Assembly (NCBI GenBank): GCA_005406025.1
Contig: BGZK01002077.1
Location: 17,234-81,233 of the forward strand
DNA length: 64,000 bases
Direction of reading: 5' to 3'
Source of the DNA: Eumeta japonica
Lineage: Eukaryota; Arthropoda; Insecta; Lepidoptera; Psychidae
The notes beneath the pieces were generated by a model, which worked only from the letters and a program-made list of their open reading frames with translations, was not told the DNA's origin and did no database searches. The translations under genes and the position numbers were made by a program. Positions 60,600-64,000 of the stretch are shown piece by piece (position 1 is the stretch's first letter; every line of letters begins with the position of its first letter).

Positions 60600-60835
60600 C
60601 AAACCATTATTTGGTCTCAGTCCCTGAATGAGACAAGAACAAAATCAAGTGTGGGAACAAAATTAGAACAGAGTGTGACAGGAGTCGGAATGAAAAGCAG
60701 TACTGAGATCAAAATCTAAAGCAAGACCGGGATCGAGAATGGAAGAAAAATCTCTTTAGACCGAGACAGAAGTCGGAATAGAGAGAAAGAAATTGACATC
60801 GAGAGTGGGGAGACCGGGATCAAAATCCCAGAACT
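60600..60835 (+). repeat. purine-rich degenerate minisatellite (GGGATCGAGAATGG-like)
   Basis: Irregular repeats such as GGGAACAAAATTAGAACAGA, GACAGGAGTCGGAATGA, AGACCGGGATCGAGAATGGA, ACAGAAGTCGGAATAGAG and AGACCGGGATCAAAATCCC occur. Related sequence is on the minus strand at 47765-47950 and in short form at 905-960. Confidence 0.6.
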
Positions 60836-61422
60836 AATGGCAATCGGGGTTTTGATTTCATGGGTGAGTAGAGCGATCTACTAGAGAAACGAATTCGTTT
60901 TGTGTCTATGTGGACGAAGCAGTGGGCAAAAGATAGTAATCTGATAAATCAATCTCGCGAAAACTGTACTTATACTAATCATAGTATAACAATTTTTTTC
61001 ATGTGTATGTATTCTCTGTGCCACCAACAAACGTGATTTTAATATTATTACAGAATAATTACTGTGACTTTTTTATTTTCTGTAATCATCACTATTTTGT
61101 AGTAATGTACCATAGTTATGTAAATATGGCATTAAATTCAACATTAGAACTCGACCTTTCGTTCGATAATTTACAATACAAGATAAATTTATAATAGGAA
61201 AAATAAAAATCGCCAAAGCAAATGCTATGCTCCATATCAGCGTGGGCGTACGCGTGGAGCACTAGCGACGCTTATGTCAATCACCGCTCAATGCTCACCA
61301 GGTGTCACAGACGCTTTGCAAGCGAAAATATTTATTGTCTATGAACTCTATACTCACAACAATCACTTTAAAATACATTACACTCTATGAAATTTTCTAA
61401 TAACAATCTATCAATTCTTAAG

Positions 61423-61567
61423 GCCCGTATTAATGAAGCACACTTAAGTGCAGCGTTCCATCTTGAGAGTGAAAAGAGTGGAACAGTTATAGTGCTGAAA
61501 ATAATATGTCTCGTTCTCACGTTACTTGAGATGGCGCGTCATTCGGATGACGTTTATTAATACGGGG
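61423..61567. mobile_element. about 145-bp MITE with CCCGTATTAAT ends
   Basis: GCCCGTATTAATGAA at the left and TTATTAATACGGGG at the right form terminal inverted repeats. Weaker internal pairing (CCATCTTGAG with CTTGAGATGG) supports a foldback element. The target duplication is not clear. Confidence 0.55.
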
Positions 61568-63096
61568 TTTGGTTAACGAGTTTTTTTTTCTTTTGATACC
61601 ACCAGCCATTGGGTACAGGCATAACACCAGAAATATGGTTAATTTATAATTCATTAGATAGTAGATAGGTAGTCTGTTTACTGCAATAATTCGCCTTAGA
61701 AAACACCTGCATATATTAAAAATAAATTCAACTAGGGGGCCTTTCTTTTGTTGCACTATCGTTAATTTGGAAAGTAATATCAAAACGCATTAACTTAACA
61801 ACAGCTAATAACCGGCATTCTTGTTTTAACAGATTTATATATCCTATCTCAGAATTAAACTCCTGAATTAAATTGTAACGAAAGCCAATTTGATTACAAA
61901 ACATGGATCTTTACAAAAATATTCCGAAATTAATAAATCATTTGAGGTGTTTGATATTACTAAATTTGATAACATTTAATTAACAAGAACGCAATTTGTC
62001 TAAAAAAGTGAAAGTGCCTATCTATCTAACTTTGTTATGACATACAACTTACCCGCATCCAATCCCTAAGTCAGTAACGCATTTGGGTTCAACAATGTAA
62101 ATAATATCTACCAGTAACCCAACAAAGACGTACTACATTCCCTCGAAACATTTTGTATTGTTAAAGTCGTTTGTATTCACACAAATGAACTATATCATTT
62201 AAATGAAGTGGCCTAAAAAAAGTTGTCAATTATTATTTTAAGTGCAATTTTACTATTTCCAATAATACCCTTTAAAAGAATAATAAATAATAAGTTATAA
62301 TGCTGATTTAAACTTATTCACAATGTTGTTATAAACCAAACTTTTGATAGATCGTTAATGCAACAAAACTGCAATTAATTATTCCAGGTATTGGAAACTA
62401 GGCATTCTGCACGTTTACACACCGTTCACCTAAAACTATTACCAAGACTTAGAAACAATGACCCTTATTTTTTTGTTTACTTAAACATTCTTTCACCATT
62501 TGAACAATATTCAATTTATGTTAATTAGATCCGTGATTAATTCCTTATGCATAAACACATAATTCTACAAAAAAAAATTGCAATACACAATAGACTGCGT
62601 CAGAAATTAAAATTTTTTTTTTGTTGAGTAAATACACGTAAAAAGTTTCATTGTTAGATAAAAAAAAAACTTCCCAAAAGATGAGCTTGATATCTTGAAA
62701 ACTGAGCTGGCGCATGGGGGGGTCCCCTTTCCCATTTAAAATACATTGAAAAAAAACTTTTTTCTTCATTTTCACTGTAAATCGTCGAAAAAAATTTTTT
62801 TTCAAATTTCCCTTCTTGTAATCTTGTAGGAAATTAAATTCTCTACAAAAATGGTCTCTTTTATTTTTTTGCTAAAACGCATAGGAAAAAAGTTACAGGG
62901 CTTTAAAAAACGAAAATTATAAAAAATCGAAAAAGTGCGAATCAATTTTTTTATTAAACAGAACAAAATCATTTTTTATTAAATTATTAGTAAATGTATT
63001 TTACAATTTTCAATTATACACTATTTAAACGTAGACAATAATTTTTTTTAAATATATTTAGTCAACATTATTTACTCTTCTCGACTGTTAAAGCTA

Positions 63097-64000
63097 AAAA
63101 AATTCTGTTTGTTACAATTTGAATATAATTTGATGTTGCTGAACAATTTTCCACAGATATTGTTTTGCTCTTCATCTTTAGTGGCGAACTGATTAAATTC
63201 TGAACTAGAGCAACCCTCTCTCAACAATATCGTTTACAACTTTGATATTTTTCAATACAGATAAACAAGATAAATAATTTGGATCATTTGGCCATTCTGT
63301 TGGGCTCAAATTGAGAAAATCAGTCGATAAATTAAGCTGTTGAAAAATATTAAAGATCTTTGTCACAAAATCACTTATCTCTTTCATTACACATTAAATC
63401 TAAATTTTACAATCAATTTCGAAGCGTTTTTTGATTCACGCTTTCTTTCGTTTTCGATGATTCGACCATCTTTAATTTTATATTATCTGACACAGAACTA
63501 TCAAAAACAAACGCTGTAAGTTCCTCTGAAAGGTACCATAAATGTTTTGCAAATTTTTGGGAAGTTACTTGTGAGATTTTCGAATCAACGTGTTTGAACT
63601 TTATCAAATCTTTTAAAAGTTAAGGTCTTGGTTTGGAGCTTTGATCGCATTTGGACAACTGAACCAACCTTTTATTTTGTTATATTACCAACCTGTTATA
63701 TTAAAATTTAGATTTAATGTGTAAGAAGAGATAAGTGATTTTGTGACAAAAGATCTTTAATATTTTTCAAACAGCTTAATTTATCGGCTGATTTTCTCAA
63801 TTTGAGCAACAGAATGGCAAATGATCCAAATTATTTATCTTGTTTATCTGTATTGAAAATATCAAAGTTGTAAACGATATTGCGAGAGAGGGGTTGCTCT
63901 AGTTCGAAAATTTAATCAGTTCACTAAATGAAAACAAGAACAATATCTGTGGATTCAGCAACATCGTAAACTATATTCAAATTGTAACAAACAGAATTTT
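63097..64000. repeat. large inverted duplication (arms about 310 bp) running off the window edge
   Basis: The left arm (about 63097-63409) and right arm (63702-64000) are inverted copies with clear base-by-base similarity. For example, ACATTAAATCTAAATTTTA at 63391-63409 pairs with its reverse complement at 63702-63720, and TTCTGTTTGTTACAATTTGA at 63102-63121 pairs with the last bases of the window. The spacer is about 290 bp. The right arm encodes a stop-riddled plus-strand copy of the left arm's protein. The right arm reaches base 64000, so the true extent is unknown. Confidence 0.88.
63205..63660 (-). pseudogene. transposon-associated protein fragment, family unnamed
   Basis: Two adjoining minus-strand frames read SQKFAKHLWYLSEELTAFVF (63607-63413) and then MKEISDFVTKIFNIFQQLNL ... 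TEWPNDPNYLSCLSVLKNIK ... VVNDIVERGLL (63387-63205), separated by stops at 63412-63390. I recall insect proteins of unknown function with '--WYLSEEL-ALAFFD' and 'VVND-AERG' motifs, apparently mobile-element derived, but cannot name the family. The same segment is repeated in inverted orientation from 63702. Confidence 0.5.

Larger units (their letters stand above)
59161..63096. other. repeat-rich, no gene seen
   Basis: 60340-60600 (GGGTCCACAGAGTTGAAATTTTG) looks like a repeat leading into the purine-rich tract. 62540-63050 is rich in A/T homopolymers. Whether this is still domino intron cannot be told. Confidence 0.5.

Overview
This is a window of AT-rich eukaryotic nuclear DNA. Introns, GT-AG splice sites, poly(A) signals, microsatellites and decayed transposons are all visible, and nothing is prokaryotic. 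Several interspersed repeats look like families I know from moths and butterflies: the 'GGCAACGCACTCGTGACTCC / CTATGGGCGGCGGTGA' tail, the 'CGGAGTCTCGGGCGAAAGCTAGT' end, the 'AGGGTTCCGTA' family and the 'GAGTCGGTTTT' family. CCTAA telomere-type repeats and the two conserved genes also fit. I therefore infer a lepidopteran insect; this rests on memory of the repeats, not on a search.

Only two host genes can be supported, both on the minus strand. (1) A Methuselah-like (Mth family) G-protein-coupled receptor has four coding exons: 32647-32523, 32410-31658, 20926-20374 and 20291-20073. A 10.7-kb intron separates TM1-TM2 from TM3-TM7. All intron phases agree, but only if one missing base is assumed at each of six places in the GC-rich exons. 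(2) The C-terminal part of domino / EP400 (the SWR1/Tip60-type chromatin remodeller) has its SANT/Myb exon at 55195-54243 and a Gln/Ala-rich last exon at 53717-53318. Its helicase exons must lie to the right of the window. A 36-base candidate exon lies upstream at 56498-56463. Exons of both genes are very GC-rich against an AT-rich background.

Most of the rest is repeat-derived or blank. Region by region: 0-8 kb holds repeat ends, a 216-bp hAT-type MITE with an 8-bp target duplication, a GC-rich island and a dead LINE. 8-20 kb is AT-rich with scattered repeat fragments. 20-32.6 kb is the receptor gene and its long intron, which contains a compound AT/GT microsatellite, a LINE fragment, a palindromic element, a dispersed repeat and a possible plus-strand promoter. 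34.8-39 kb holds a 212-bp tandem repeat and then about nine degenerate copies of a ~290-bp unit whose consensus reads like a coiled-coil protein. 39-48 kb has hairpins, palindromic MITEs and a GC-rich block next to telomere-type repeats. 48.1-49.15 kb is a broken hAT transposase. 50.7-52.4 kb is nested repeats. 53.2-56.5 kb is domino. 56.5-64 kb is repeats, ending in an inverted duplication of a transposon-like coding fragment that runs off the window edge.

The most notable observations are the coiled-coil-like tandem array (36.4-38.9 kb), the receptor's same-sign single-base lesions and its possible two-module ectodomain, a recurrent class of tight near-perfect hairpins (including two back to back at 39.6 kb), and the terminal inverted duplication. 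I found no CRISPR array, tRNA, rRNA or operon.
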